Made by a program: the position numbers and the translations under genes. Below, piece after piece: positions 8,354 to 17,826 of a stretch of 64,000 nt of DNA. This DNA comes from Anabaena azotica FACHB-119 (GTDB taxonomy: Bacteria; Cyanobacteriota; Cyanobacteriia; Cyanobacteriales; Nostocaceae), in the NCBI RefSeq assembly GCF_014697625.1, contig NZ_JACJSG010000035.1:1-64000 (forward strand). The letters run 5' to 3'. Within the stretch, counting starts at the first letter, position 1. Each line of letters starts with the position of its first letter. The notes under the pieces are model-generated. The model did not search any database and was not told the origin of the DNA. It was given only the letters and a program-made list of their open reading frames with translations.

Positions 8354-11055
8354 TAATTCGCCTCCTTTTTGCCAAACCGAGGGAACCAATCGTCCAAAAT
8401 TGAGTAGACCACGGGTATCACAATCAAACTGAGGATAGTGGAACTAACTAGACCCCCGGCAATAGCCACAGCCATAGGCGATCGCAATTCTGAACCCGCA
8501 CCCAAACCCAAGGCAATGGGTAACATTCCTAACAGGGTAGAGATGGTGGTAATGATGATGGGACGCAAACGCACCGGGCCTGCTTTGAGAATTGCCTCTG
8601 TGCGATTTAAACCAGCTTGACGCAGTTGGTTAATGTAATCTACCAGCACGATCGCATTTTTGTTTGCCAATCCTAGTAAGAAGACAAAACCAATTAGTGA
8701 AATCATACCGAAATCACTCTTGGTAAAAAGTAACGACAGCATTGCTCCTACAAGTGCCAAAGGTAAAGAAACGCCGATAACTATGGGGTCTATCCAACTT
8801 CTGAACAATAAAATGAGTACGGCAACAATACAAATGGCTGACAACATTAATGTGGAAGCAAAACTACCAAAAACTTCGCTTTGCCTTTCCGAATCTCCTC
8901 CCAAATCTAAAGTGACTCCACTGGGTAAAATTGGTTTGGCTTCTGCCATTATCTTATCAGTAGCATCACCTAAAGATAAACCCTGTCCCAAGTTAGCGCT
9001 GATATACGCTACCCGTTCATTGTTGAGCCGCTCAATTTGGAAAACCTGACCCTGGACATTGTTTTCACCTGTTACCGTGACATCAGCAAATCCCGGTATT
9101 TTCTCAATGCGCTCTTTAATTGTCTTCGCGGTTTTATTGAGAGCTTGTAAATCTTCACCCTTTAACGCCACTTGTAGAGGTTTTTGTCCGCCTGTATCCA
9201 CAAATTGAATATCTTCCACACTGGTAGTTACACCAGGAAGACTAGGCAAACTTTTACGCAATTCGTCTTGTAACTGGGCAGTGGGGGTTTTTCGGTCTTC
9301 CTTCAGTTTGACGTAAAGTGTTCCTTTATTCGGCTCACCCTCACGGGAACCAACTGTAGTAAACACTGTTTCCACATCTGGGTATTTCCTCACCGCCTCT
9401 TCTAGTTTTTTGGCTACTTCTAGGGAGTCGTTGAGCGGGTTGGGGATGGGGACTGGGGATTGGGGATTGGAGATTGGGGATTGGGGATTAGTTCGTTGTT
9501 GTGCTTGTAGCTGTAAAGCTGCCAAATCGGGAATTTTTGGTAAGGGTGCGGTATAGGTGATATTAAATTCGCCCCGATCTAGTTTGGGAATGAAGCCTTT
9601 AGGAATAAAAGGTATCAATGACATACCACCAATAAAGCTGAGTATTGCTAGGGCGACGACTGTTTTACGGTGATTTAAAGACCATTTAAGTAGATTTCTG
9701 TAAAATTCGGTAAATCTTACCCAAATGCTTATTTTTCGGCGTTCAGGGGTTTTCGTCGCAGGTACTAACCAGTAGGTAGCTAACACTGGTGATAAAGTAC
9801 GCGCAACCAAGGTAGAAGCTATATAGGAAGCTGAAACTGTGATTCCAAATGGCTTAAAGAACTGTCCAACTACTCCACCCATCAACCCGATAGGTAAGAA
9901 AACTGCCACGGCTGCGGCTGTAGTGGCGACAACTGCCAAACCAATCTCATCTGTTGCTGCATGGGCGGCTTGACGGGGGCTTTCCCCTTCTTCGATGTGC
10001 CGCAAGATGTTTTCTACATCAAGGATGGCATCATCGATTACACTCCCAATGACCAATGCTAGCGCCAGTAAGGTGATTGTTTCCAGGTTGAAGCCAAAAA
10101 TCGCCATGACGATAAACGTCGCTAACAAGGACGTAGGAATCGCCAATGCGGAGATAAAAGTAGCTCGCCAATTCCATAAGAAAGGATAAATCACCACAAT
10201 CGACAAAACGATCGCTTCTATAAGTGCATCTATAGTTGATTTGGTGGCTTGGCGGATATATTCTGCTTGAGTCGCCGCTAAGGTAAGTTTGATATCCTTT
10301 AAGTTAGTCCGCAGTTTCTGCACTTCCGCTTCCACTCGGCTAACAACCTCTAAGGTATTAGCATCACCACGTTTAATCACCTGAAACGCCAGCGCTTGTT
10401 GACCGTTGAACCTGACTAATGTACCTGCTCCTTGGGCTAGGGCTGCTAAATCATTATTACCAGCATTTGCCGGAGGTGAGGTAGCAGGAGCGCCCAACAG
10501 CGAGACTTTGAGGACTCCTGGTAATTTAGCGATCGCAGGTGTAATCTGGTCTTCGGCTACCTTAGTTAAATCTGCCAAATTCCGAGAATTACTCTCAATG
10601 GCGTAACTCACCGCCGCCGACTCGTTCAAGTTCAAGGGTATAACCTTGTAACTTGCGCCTTGAGGAAGCTTTAACTGCTTGAGTGCTGAATCAACTTCGC
10701 TTTTCGATGTCTCAAGATTTGTCCCTACGCTAAAAGCCAGACTCACAGCAGCCTGGCCTGGATAACTAGATGAGCGCAAATCATCTAGCCCTTCTAAAGA
10801 ACGCAGACGCTCCTCTATGGGTATGGTAAGCTTTGCTTCAGTATCTACAGCACTTGGCAAAGGAGCCGTAGCATTTACCACCACTACCGGAAAGGTAATA
10901 TCTGGGAACAAAGCATACTTAAGAGAACTGAAAGCCAGCGCCCCAGCTACTGCTACAGCTATCCAAAAACTGACAGTCAGCCACGAGTACTCAATCGCCC
11001 ATCGGGAAAAATTGAAGCGTTGTCGTGCCGATTTTGAGCTGTTTCGCTTTACCAT
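8353..11055 (-). CDS. RND-family efflux permease (HAE1/AcrB type)
   Basis: An inner-membrane proton-driven exporter of the AcrB type. It has an N-terminal membrane helix followed by FPDITFPVVVVNATAPLPS, a block of helices holding the acidic relay (VIGSVIDDAILDVENILRHIEEG), a second periplasmic region and a C-terminal helix block with GMISLIGFVFLLGLANKNAIVLVDY. At 900 residues it is shorter than AcrB (about 1050), mainly in the periplasmic loops. No membrane-fusion or outer-membrane partner is adjacent. It leads the hpnA-hpnH cluster, so lipid export is a reasonable guess. The second periplasmic region contains a translated heptamer repeat. Confidence 0.9.
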   Translation of the reverse strand: MVKRNSSKSARQRFNFSRWAIEYSWLTVSFWIAVAVAGALAFSSLKYALFPDITFPVVVVNATAPLPSAVDTEAKLTIPIEERLRSLEGLDDLRSSSYPGQAAVSLAFSVGTNLETSKSEVDSALKQLKLPQGASYKVIPLNLNESAAVSYAIESNSRNLADLTKVAEDQITPAIAKLPGVLKVSLLGAPATSPPANAGNNDLAALAQGAGTLVRFNGQQALAFQVIKRGDANTLEVVSRVEAEVQKLRTNLKDIKLTLAATQAEYIRQATKSTIDALIEAIVLSIVVIYPFLWNWRATFISALAIPTSLLATFIVMAIFGFNLETITLLALALVIGSVIDDAILDVENILRHIEEGESPRQAAHAATDEIGLAVVATTAAAVAVFLPIGLMGGVVGQFFKPFGITVSASYIASTLVARTLSPVLATYWLVPATKTPERRKISIWVRFTEFYRNLLKWSLNHRKTVVALAILSFIGGMSLIPFIPKGFIPKLDRGEFNITYTAPLPKIPDLAALQLQAQQRTNPQSPISNPQSPVPIPNPLNDSLEVAKKLEEAVRKYPDVETVFTTVGSREGEPNKGTLYVKLKEDRKTPTAQLQDELRKSLPSLPGVTTSVEDIQFVDTGGQKPLQVALKGEDLQALNKTAKTIKERIEKIPGFADVTVTGENNVQGQVFQIERLNNERVAYISANLGQGLSLGDATDKIMAEAKPILPSGVTLDLGGDSERQSEVFGSFASTLMLSAICIVAVLILLFRSWIDPIVIGVSLPLALVGAMLSLLFTKSDFGMISLIGFVFLLGLANKNAIVLVDYINQLRQAGLNRTEAILKAGPVRLRPIIITTISTLLGMLPIALGLGAGSELRSPMAVAIAGGLVSSTILSLIVIPVVYSILDDWFPRFGKKEAN
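9436..9491 (-). repeat. In-frame heptamer repeat inside the RND gene
   Basis: GGGGATT/GGAGATT/GGGACTG heptamers lie inside the coding sequence and are read in frame on the minus strand as NPQSPISNPQSPVPIPNP. The same repeat class is otherwise intergenic in this window. Confidence 0.85.
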
Positions 11056-11136
11056 CTTGGAAAATTATCATGCGGAAGACACAATTATTTGTCATGCTAC
11101 AGTAATCCTTGGCACTTTGCGAGTCTTAGTAGGGGG

Positions 11137-11235
11137 ACAGTGTACAGTGGACAGTGGACAGTGGAAATAACCTGACAACTGATAACTGACAACTGATAAC
11201 TGATAACTGATAACTGACAACTGACAACTAACAAA
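11137..11235. repeat. GTGGACA / TGATAAC heptamer array
   Basis: ACAGTGG-type units (about 11138-11166) then TGATAACTGACAAC units (about 11171-11230) between the divergent RND and yebC genes, ending just before the yebC start. Confidence 0.8.
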
Positions 11236-11244
11236 TTTTGGATT

Positions 11245-12003
11245 ATGGCGGGACATAGTAAATGGGCAAATATTAAGCGCCAAAAGGCGGTAGTAGATGC
11301 AAAAAAGGGTAAGACGTTTACTCAGTTATCTAGGGCAATTATTCTGGCGGCTAGAAATGGAATTCCCGACCCAGCAGGCAATTTTCAACTGCGGACAGCT
11401 ATAGATAAAGCGAAAGCTGCGGGGATTCCCAACGATAATATAGAAAGAGCGATCGCTAAAGGTGCAGGCACTTTTGGCAGTGATAGCTCTAATTTGGAGG
11501 AAATTCGCTATGAAGGTTATGGGCCTTGTGGTGTAGCCATTTTAATTGAAGCTCTCACCGATAACCGCAATCGCACGGCTGCTGATTTGCGCGTAGCCTT
11601 TAGTAAAAACGGTGGTAATCTGGGGGAAACTGGCTGTGTTAGCTGGATGTTTGCCCAGAAGGGGGTATGTGTCGTCCAAGGTGTGGTGGATGAAGACCAG
11701 CTTTTAGAAGCATCCTTGGAAGGTGGGGCGGAAACTTACGAAATGACCGAAGACCAGACAGCAGAGGTGTTTACTGAGATAGCCAATTTAGAAACCCTCA
11801 ACCAAACACTCAAAGACAAAGGTTTTAAAGTCACAGATGCTGAGTTGCGCTGGATTCCCAGTAATCATGTAGAAATTACGGAACATGACCAAGCGCGATC
11901 GCTCCTTAAATTAATTGATACCTTAGAAGGTTTAGATGATGTGCAAAATGTCACCTCTAATTTTGAAATGTCAGAAAATCTCATGGCACTAAGTATCGTC
12001 TAA
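11245..12003 (+). CDS. yebC: YebC/PmpR family protein
   Basis: 252 residues beginning MAGHSKWANIKRQKAVVDAKKGK, the family signature, followed by AAR.GIPDPAGN, KAKAAGIPNDNIERAIAKG, YEGYGP.GVAILIE and NRNRTAADLR. YebC proteins act as transcriptional regulators or, as shown more recently for some members, help ribosomes through polyproline stretches. Full length with no odd residues. Divergent from the RND gene, with only repeats between them. Confidence 0.95.
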   Translation: MAGHSKWANIKRQKAVVDAKKGKTFTQLSRAIILAARNGIPDPAGNFQLRTAIDKAKAAGIPNDNIERAIAKGAGTFGSDSSNLEEIRYEGYGPCGVAILIEALTDNRNRTAADLRVAFSKNGGNLGETGCVSWMFAQKGVCVVQGVVDEDQLLEASLEGGAETYEMTEDQTAEVFTEIANLETLNQTLKDKGFKVTDAELRWIPSNHVEITEHDQARSLLKLIDTLEGLDDVQNVTSNFEMSENLMALSIV

Positions 12004-12914
12004 ATCTAACTGTACTTCTACCCTGACATAACAGTTACAAGCGGGAAAAACTCATACGTAGATATACAAAGAAGAGTAAAGGCGGGTTTACTCAAATCTT
12101 GCACCTTCCTTGTATAACTACGTGGCTCCCTGCACTGCCCACCCTACGAAATAATTGTAATCTACAACACAAATAAACTATGACAATCTCTCTTCCCTAA
12201 CCCCTACCTTCAGCTAAACAAAATTTTTGTGGCATTTTGGCAACCAAGACTCTGCCGTTGCAGTTTAAATAAGATATCAAGAGGGTAACGGGAAGGTAGA
12301 AATTCAACTAAGGGATAAATGTTGTCTACATCACCCTTAGATGCCCACCCTATCGCCAGTTGTTGATTAAATGCTGTAGATTCACTCTACAAGGGGAACA
12401 AGTTAAATCTCAGCAATAATCATCGCTTCACTACAACTGGCTAAAATTCCAACAACATACATAAGTGACTGGGGGCTAGGTACTGGGTACTGGAGGAGAT
12501 CAGGACTTACGCAACCGGCACATATAGTAGTGGACTGTCTAGACTAAAATGTTGCATTATTCCTTTGTTGTAGGATGGGCATCTTGCCCGTCCGGTGCGG
12601 GCAAGATGCCCACACTACAAGATTTATTTTTATTGCACTAATTTAGTCCGGTCACGCTAGTAGGGTGCGTCAGATGTGAAAAATCCCTTCATTTGTACGA
12701 AATTATTGGGTCTGACGCACCCTACAGTTAGTTTGATGATGACACTTGCGTAAGTCCTAGAGATAAGAAACCTCCGCCTGTCAGTTCCCCACTCAGTACG
12801 TTGCTCAACGCCCCCTAATGCTAACAGCAAATTTTAACTAAGTATATTTATTTACTGCCAAGTCTGAAAGAGCAAAATAAAATAAATATAAAGAAACACT
12901 AAATAAGCAAACCT
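12004..12914. other. Long intergenic region with dispersed repeats
   Basis: No credible gene. A diverged copy of the CGTAGGGTGGGCA / AAGGTGCAAGATTTGAG repeat lies inverted at about 12088-12160 (other copies near 26465 and 31393). A nested MITE occupies 12502-12758. The last 90 bp before the PilB-like gene are AT-rich and probably hold its promoter. Confidence 0.6.
12502..12758. mobile_element. MITE with AGGACTTACGCAA ends, interrupted by a second MITE
   Basis: The terminal inverted repeats AGGACTTACGCAA and TTGCGTAAGTCCT bound the element. Its outer parts match the copy at 48489-48611, including TAGGGTGCGTCAGATGTG and TCTGACGCAC. Relative to that copy it is about 133 bp longer. The extra piece (12528-12660) begins TAGTGGACTG and ends GGTCACGCTAG, is flanked by TAG direct repeats, and holds a perfect 14-bp hairpin (12577-12590 with 12598-12611). 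No coding capacity. Confidence 0.75.
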
Positions 12915-14048
12915 ATGTGGTCTTCAGAGGGCAAACCAGCTGATACCGAAGCAGATAGACAACAACTCAACCCAAGTCCTACTAATTGGGGACAAGAGTC
13001 CGAACGTGAACAAATATTCCAACTAATTGACAGTCTCTTGCCTTTTGAGGTTTGCCTGTATCATCAAATATTACCCCTAAAATTCGAAAATCATCAGCTA
13101 TCGCTAGGTATGGTTAATCTAGAAGATAGCAGCGCATTAGATTACGTGAATCGCATTTTGTCCTACATCAAAGGTACAATAAAGACTCAAGAAATTACTG
13201 CTGACATCCACCGCATCCTACTTTCTACTTACCTCAGCTATAAAAATACATCTCGTTCAGAAGCGAAACTAGCACAACAGCTAGAAGCAGAAGCTCATTT
13301 AGTAGAGAATGTAGATACTGTTTGTGTAACTTGCCGTTCAGAAAGTGATTTTCCAACAGCCAAGGATGTTTCAGAAATTCATCCTGTTGAACAAGCGCTA
13401 ACAGTACCATTGAATGATGTAACTATTTTACAACTACCAGCACTAAATCTGTTCAGCCCTATTGAAACATTAGTAAATTTACCACCTAGAAGACTATGGG
13501 AAGAATTATTAGGACGTGTTTTAGGCGGGGGAATTGGTCGTTTATATTTGGAAAGACAACCATATAAAGGAAGAATCATTTGGAGTGACAATGGAGTTTT
13601 GCAGTCGATATTAGAAAACTTACCTCTGTCTGTCTTTCAAGGAGTACTTAACGAATTGAAGCGTTTTGCGGCACTTCCTTTAGGCACAGTCACAGAGCCA
13701 CAACAGATAGAGAAAGAATGTCAATATCAAAACAACCGTTTATTATTACGCATCCGTGTAATGGCAGGAATAAATGGTGAAGAGGCTACAATACAGGTAC
13801 TTAGAGGCGCAGCTTTAAAATTTTATCAACAGCAACAGTTGGCTCAGATGAGCCGGGATGTCATTGGCATTTCCCAACAACTCAGCTATAAGTTGCACGA
13901 ACTCCAGCAACGATTACATCTAAATCCACACCTCAAATCTGAGCAATCAGAGGCTTTCGCTACCCTCACTCGCTTAGTCGAAAAGTTAGACCAACAAGTT
14001 AAAATACTCACAGCAAATCAAGAGTCAGAATCAGGCAGCAAATTATAG
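12915..14048 (+). CDS. PilB/GspE-like protein lacking the ATPase core
   Basis: 377 residues. The region 30-110 (EREQIFQLIDSLLPFEVCLYH, then QLSLGMVNLEDSSALDYVNRI) resembles the MshEN/T2SSE N-terminal domain of type IV pilus ATPases. Residues about 190-305 resemble the PilB N2 domain: a LLGRVLGGGIGRLYLE segment where PilB has the ASDIHIE motif, a DGVL-like DNGVLQSILE, then LLLRIRVMAGINGEEATIQVLRG. The protein stops where the Walker A domain should begin and ends instead in a Gln-rich coiled coil (about 310-370). It may modulate pilus or secretion ATPases by domain mimicry; that is inference. Confidence 0.65.
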   Translation: MWSSEGKPADTEADRQQLNPSPTNWGQESEREQIFQLIDSLLPFEVCLYHQILPLKFENHQLSLGMVNLEDSSALDYVNRILSYIKGTIKTQEITADIHRILLSTYLSYKNTSRSEAKLAQQLEAEAHLVENVDTVCVTCRSESDFPTAKDVSEIHPVEQALTVPLNDVTILQLPALNLFSPIETLVNLPPRRLWEELLGRVLGGGIGRLYLERQPYKGRIIWSDNGVLQSILENLPLSVFQGVLNELKRFAALPLGTVTEPQQIEKECQYQNNRLLLRIRVMAGINGEEATIQVLRGAALKFYQQQQLAQMSRDVIGISQQLSYKLHELQQRLHLNPHLKSEQSEAFATLTRLVEKLDQQVKILTANQESESGSKL

Positions 14049-14189
14049 TACTGTCAGTATAACTTCTGATTTCGATTTTTGCCATAATTGTTATGTTGTA
14101 ATGACAAGCCAGACTATCTTTTAGTAAAGTTCTGGCTAGACATATCAATAGTTGTGTGAGGCACTCATCATGAAAAATACAAAAAATAT

Positions 14190-14228
14190 TTACATCTAAA
14201 TTTCATAAAGTGTGAAATTTAGATGTAA
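14190..14228. terminator. Perfect 16-bp AT-rich hairpin
   Basis: TTACATCTAAATTTCA (14190-14205) and TGAAATTTAGATGTAA (14213-14228) are exact complements with a 7-nt loop. It lies 140 bp after the PilB-like gene and 225 bp before the Crp gene. A classic GC stem is absent, so it may be a terminator, a protein site or a MITE remnant. Confidence 0.45.
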
Positions 14229-14453
14229 GATATCTAATTATTTTCTCTTCTAATTGGTCAGAGCTTAGGTGTTATTGATAGTTGTTAATGGTTGACATTT
14301 ATCAAGACATAACTGTTTATTTAGATTATGGAAACTGATAACATGGTTATCAAAATTTACTATTTTATAAAAAATAGTCGCCATATTTAGTTCTGAAATT
14401 TATCATAGATATCCTATTTTCCTATTAACAAATTCACTATTAGTATATATTTC

Positions 14454-15137
14454 ATGCAAACTGAAATTTTTAGTAATATTTTTCCTCTATTGAGTACAGC
14501 CAACCCACAAACCTTAGAATGGCTGTTCAATGTTGCAATTGATCACGAATATCCAGCAGGCAGAGCGGTTTTAATGGAAGATGCTTGGGGTAACGCAGTT
14601 TATTTTGTTGTGTCTGGATGGGTCAAAGTCCGACGTACTTGTGGAGACGATTCTGTCGCTTTGGCAATTTTAGGCAAGGGTGATTTTTTTGGGGAAATGG
14701 CAATTTTAGATGAATCTCCCCGATCTACAGATGTAATTGCTCTCTCGCCAGTCAAATTGCTCAGTGTTTCCAGGGAACGTTTTATTCAAATTCTCTTTAA
14801 AGACCCACAGTTACATCATAGAATGCTGCAACTTATGGTGCGGCGATTGCGGCAAATTAACCAACGTTTACAAATTCGTTCTTCACCACCTGCTGTTAAA
14901 TTAGCCCATACCTTAGTTAGTTTGGGTGAAAGCTATGGTCAGGAATCAAATACAGGTAAGGAAATTTTTAATATTCCGTTTAAGGACTTAGCAGAAGTAA
15001 CAGAAATTAGTCTTGAAGAAACTACTAAAATTATGCACAAGCTGCATGATAAAGGATGGATCAAAATTGATCATGACAATAATACTATTTATCTGGTAAA
15101 CTTTAAGCAACTGTCGAATTTAGCTGGAAAAGTCTGA
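14454..15137 (+). CDS. Crp/Fnr-family transcription regulator
   Basis: 227 residues. The N-terminal beta-barrel of a cyclic-nucleotide-binding domain is clear: GRAVLMEDAWGNAVYFVVSGWVKVR, then GKGDFFGEMAILDESPRSTDVIA, matching the GE-x(n)-R phosphate cassette. It is followed by a dimerisation helix and a winged HTH (about 150-220, IPFKDLAEVTEISLEETTKI). The cassette resembles that of effector-binding members, but the Fnr iron-sulfur cysteines are absent. The ligand is unknown. The upstream region (14049-14453) is AT-rich and carries the 16-bp hairpin. Confidence 0.88.
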   Translation: MQTEIFSNIFPLLSTANPQTLEWLFNVAIDHEYPAGRAVLMEDAWGNAVYFVVSGWVKVRRTCGDDSVALAILGKGDFFGEMAILDESPRSTDVIALSPVKLLSVSRERFIQILFKDPQLHHRMLQLMVRRLRQINQRLQIRSSPPAVKLAHTLVSLGESYGQESNTGKEIFNIPFKDLAEVTEISLEETTKIMHKLHDKGWIKIDHDNNTIYLVNFKQLSNLAGKV

Positions 15138-15703
15138 TAAAACAGTTGTCAAAATTTATATCTAGTCGCCTTTATTCAATAACCTCTTGCAATTAACTCT
15201 CACATAATCCAGTTTTCTAAATTTTTAATTTACCCATGCTTGTGCTTATCGCACGCCATATTAAATCTTGGTTTGATATGACTCCTTGTACAGTTATTGT
15301 ACTATGAGCCAAACACAAGGGTTAAGGATTCGCAGGCTAAAAGCTAGTATTCAGACTCGTAGGTGCTGGACTATTACAAAAATATTAATTTTTTTATCGA
15401 AGTTAATTAATTTTAACTTAACATTTAATTATGTTACGTTTAATTAATAAATGATTTTTGGAAAATACGTTATTGATGCTACGCAATTATACTCCAAAAG
15501 AGCAAAACCAAGTTACAACCAGGTCTAGCGAGTTTTCTTTTAGTAGACTGAGTTATGCAGCCTGTGTCGTCGTCAGTAGTATAAATGCACCTCAAAATGC
15601 TGAGTCTGCATTGCTTAACTATTGACTATTGACCAGTAACTATTAACTATTAACTATGTATAGTATTGACTTTTGACTGAGAACTTATCACTTTTAACTA
15701 CAG
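15138..15703. other. Intergenic region with a possible small ORF and repeats
   Basis: AT-rich (for example a TTAATTAATTTTAACTTAAC stretch near 15402). A 49-codon ORF runs 15476-15625 (MLRNYTPKEQNQ start), without a visible Shine-Dalgarno and without a recognisable family; I would not call it a gene on this evidence. ACTATTA/ACTATTG heptamers follow at about 15617-15657. Confidence 0.4.
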
Positions 15704-17488
15704 ATGACTGAAGCGACAGCACCTCGTATCGATATTGGCGTTCAGGACACCGTGCCGACGATTAATTATTTGGTGGCAATGCCCCAACCAGAGACGCATC
15801 TATTTGAGGTGAGTTTGCAAATCGTAAACTATTCATCACCAATTCTTGACTTAAGAATGCCGGTGTGGACACCAGGATCATATTTGGTGCGCGAGTACGC
15901 CAAGAATTTACAAGATTTCACTGCTTTGGCAGGGGATAAAGTTTTACCTTGGCGTAAAATCAGTAAAAACCACTGGCAAATCAATAAAGGGGATGCTTTA
16001 GAAGTAACGGTACGCTACCGGATTTTTGCAAACGAACTATCGGTAAGAACAAATCATTTAGATGCTACCCACGGCTATTTTAATGGCGCAGCATTGTTTT
16101 TTAGAATACCGGGGTGGGAAAATCTTCCCATCCGTGTTGCTGTAATCCCACCGCGTCCCCAGTGGCGCGTAACTACTGCCTTGCCAACTATAGGTGAGCA
16201 ATCTAATACTTTCTATGCTGCTGATTTTGATACGCTTGTAGATAGTCCTTTTGAGATTGGTGAACACCAGTCATATCACTTTGAGGTGTTAGGAAAACCT
16301 CATGAACTAGCAATCTGGGGACAAGGAAATTTCCAAGTAGAGCGGCTAATTAGCGATACCCAAAAAATTATCCAAGTAGAAGCGCAGATGTTTGGCGGCT
16401 TGCCTTATGACCGATACGTCTTTTTGCTGCATCTATTTGCCCAAGCTTACGGAGGTTTGGAACATAAAAATAGCTGTTCTTTAATTTATCAGCGTTTTGG
16501 ATTTCGCTCTCAAGATAAGTACGAACGCTTCATTCAATTAGTGGCGCATGAGTTCTTCCATTTGTGGAATGTCAAGCGCATCCGTCCGCAAGCGCTGGAG
16601 GTATTTAACTATGACCAGGAAAGTTACACGCCTTCTCTGTGGTTCTGCGAGGGAACAACTAGTTATTATGATTTACTGATTCCTTTGCGAGCAGGCATTT
16701 ACGATGTCAAGACTTATTTAAACTATTGGAGTAAAGAAATAACCAGGTTATTGACAACACCAGGAAGGAAGGTACAAGCACTTTCTGAGTCGAGTTTTGA
16801 TGCTTGGATTAAACTTTATCGTCCAGATGCAAATACAGGCAATTCACAAGTCTCTTACTATTTAAAGGGGGAGATGATTTCTTTGTTGCTAGATTTGCTA
16901 ATTAGATTGCGCTATCGCAATCAGCGTTCTTTGGATGATGTGATGCGCCAAATGTGGCAAAAGTTCGGTCAAGCGGAAATTGGCTACACTCCAGAACAGT
17001 TACAGGCGGTAATTGAATCGGTGGCTGGTGTAGATTTGACTGATTTCTTTGCACGTTATATTGACGGTACGGAAGAATTACCATTCAACCAGTACTTAGA
17101 ACCTTTTGGCTTGCATTTGGTAACAGAGCGAGAGGAAGAACCTTATTTGGGGGTGAAGGTGAATACGGAAAATGGCCGGGAGATGATTAAATTTGTCGAG
17201 GCTGGTTCGCCTGCACAAATGGCAGGTATTGATGCTGGTGATGAGTTACTAGCGATCGCTGGTATCAGGATTTCATCTCATCAATTGAGCGATCGCCTTA
17301 AAGATTATCAACCAAATGATAGCATTCAGGTAACGGTTTTCCACCAGGATGAACTACGTACCTATTCTGTCACTCTCGGTTCACCACGTCCTACAAAGTA
17401 TCAGTTATTACCTGTGCCAAATCCTGATGCTACGCAGCAAGAAAACTTTGCTGGTTGGCTGGGAGCTTCCATATCTACTGTTGGTTGA
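15704..17488 (+). CDS. M61-family metallopeptidase with PDZ domain
   Basis: 594 residues. An N-terminal beta domain (about 1-180, with PVWTPGSYLVREYAKNLQDF) precedes a gluzincin catalytic domain with HEFFH (about 282-286) and a downstream EGTTSYYD providing the third zinc ligand. A C-terminal PDZ domain (about 480-570) contains YLGVKV, FVEAGSPAQMAGIDAGDELLAI. This is the glycyl-aminopeptidase/M61 layout. I see no export signal, so a cytosolic location is likely. All expected catalytic residues are present. Confidence 0.92.
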   Translation: MTEATAPRIDIGVQDTVPTINYLVAMPQPETHLFEVSLQIVNYSSPILDLRMPVWTPGSYLVREYAKNLQDFTALAGDKVLPWRKISKNHWQINKGDALEVTVRYRIFANELSVRTNHLDATHGYFNGAALFFRIPGWENLPIRVAVIPPRPQWRVTTALPTIGEQSNTFYAADFDTLVDSPFEIGEHQSYHFEVLGKPHELAIWGQGNFQVERLISDTQKIIQVEAQMFGGLPYDRYVFLLHLFAQAYGGLEHKNSCSLIYQRFGFRSQDKYERFIQLVAHEFFHLWNVKRIRPQALEVFNYDQESYTPSLWFCEGTTSYYDLLIPLRAGIYDVKTYLNYWSKEITRLLTTPGRKVQALSESSFDAWIKLYRPDANTGNSQVSYYLKGEMISLLLDLLIRLRYRNQRSLDDVMRQMWQKFGQAEIGYTPEQLQAVIESVAGVDLTDFFARYIDGTEELPFNQYLEPFGLHLVTEREEEPYLGVKVNTENGREMIKFVEAGSPAQMAGIDAGDELLAIAGIRISSHQLSDRLKDYQPNDSIQVTVFHQDELRTYSVTLGSPRPTKYQLLPVPNPDATQQENFAGWLGASISTVG

Positions 17489-17652
17489 TAACGATAGCAA
17501 AATTCCTATTTCGTGTTCCCTGTGATTCACATTCAGCTGCAGAAGTTAACTAGATACACAGGCGGGGAGATTAGTCAAGTTATACGCGATTAGTCTCCCC
17601 TATATGCTTACTAGCGGCCCTAGAATAATCTCATAGTTTGCTTTTTATAACC

Positions 17653-17774
17653 AGGACTTACGCAAGTGTCACAATTGCTTGTTGGTGCGTGACACTACAA
17701 GTCTCATGACTACGTTCAAATATTATCGCCAGTCACACACCCTACAGAAAAAATATGCCAGTTGCGTAAGTCCT
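17653..17774. mobile_element. 122-bp MITE, copy A, downstream of pstB paralogue
   Basis: Bounded by AGGACTTACGCAA and TTGCGTAAGTCCT. Only about three of 122 positions differ from the copy at 19243-19364, which lies in the same orientation on the other side of the pstB paralogue. No coding capacity; it would need a transposase in trans. Confidence 0.85.
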
Positions 17775-17826
17775 AATAACATAAAATTCCGAGGAATTTG
17801 TTTGATTTGAGTAAGTAAATCAATAC

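Noticed and set aside
9995..10189. Small plus-strand frames antisense to the RND permease (also 8438, 8660, 10406, 10817)
   Set aside because: Shadows of a well-supported long gene; composition is the complement of membrane-helix codons.
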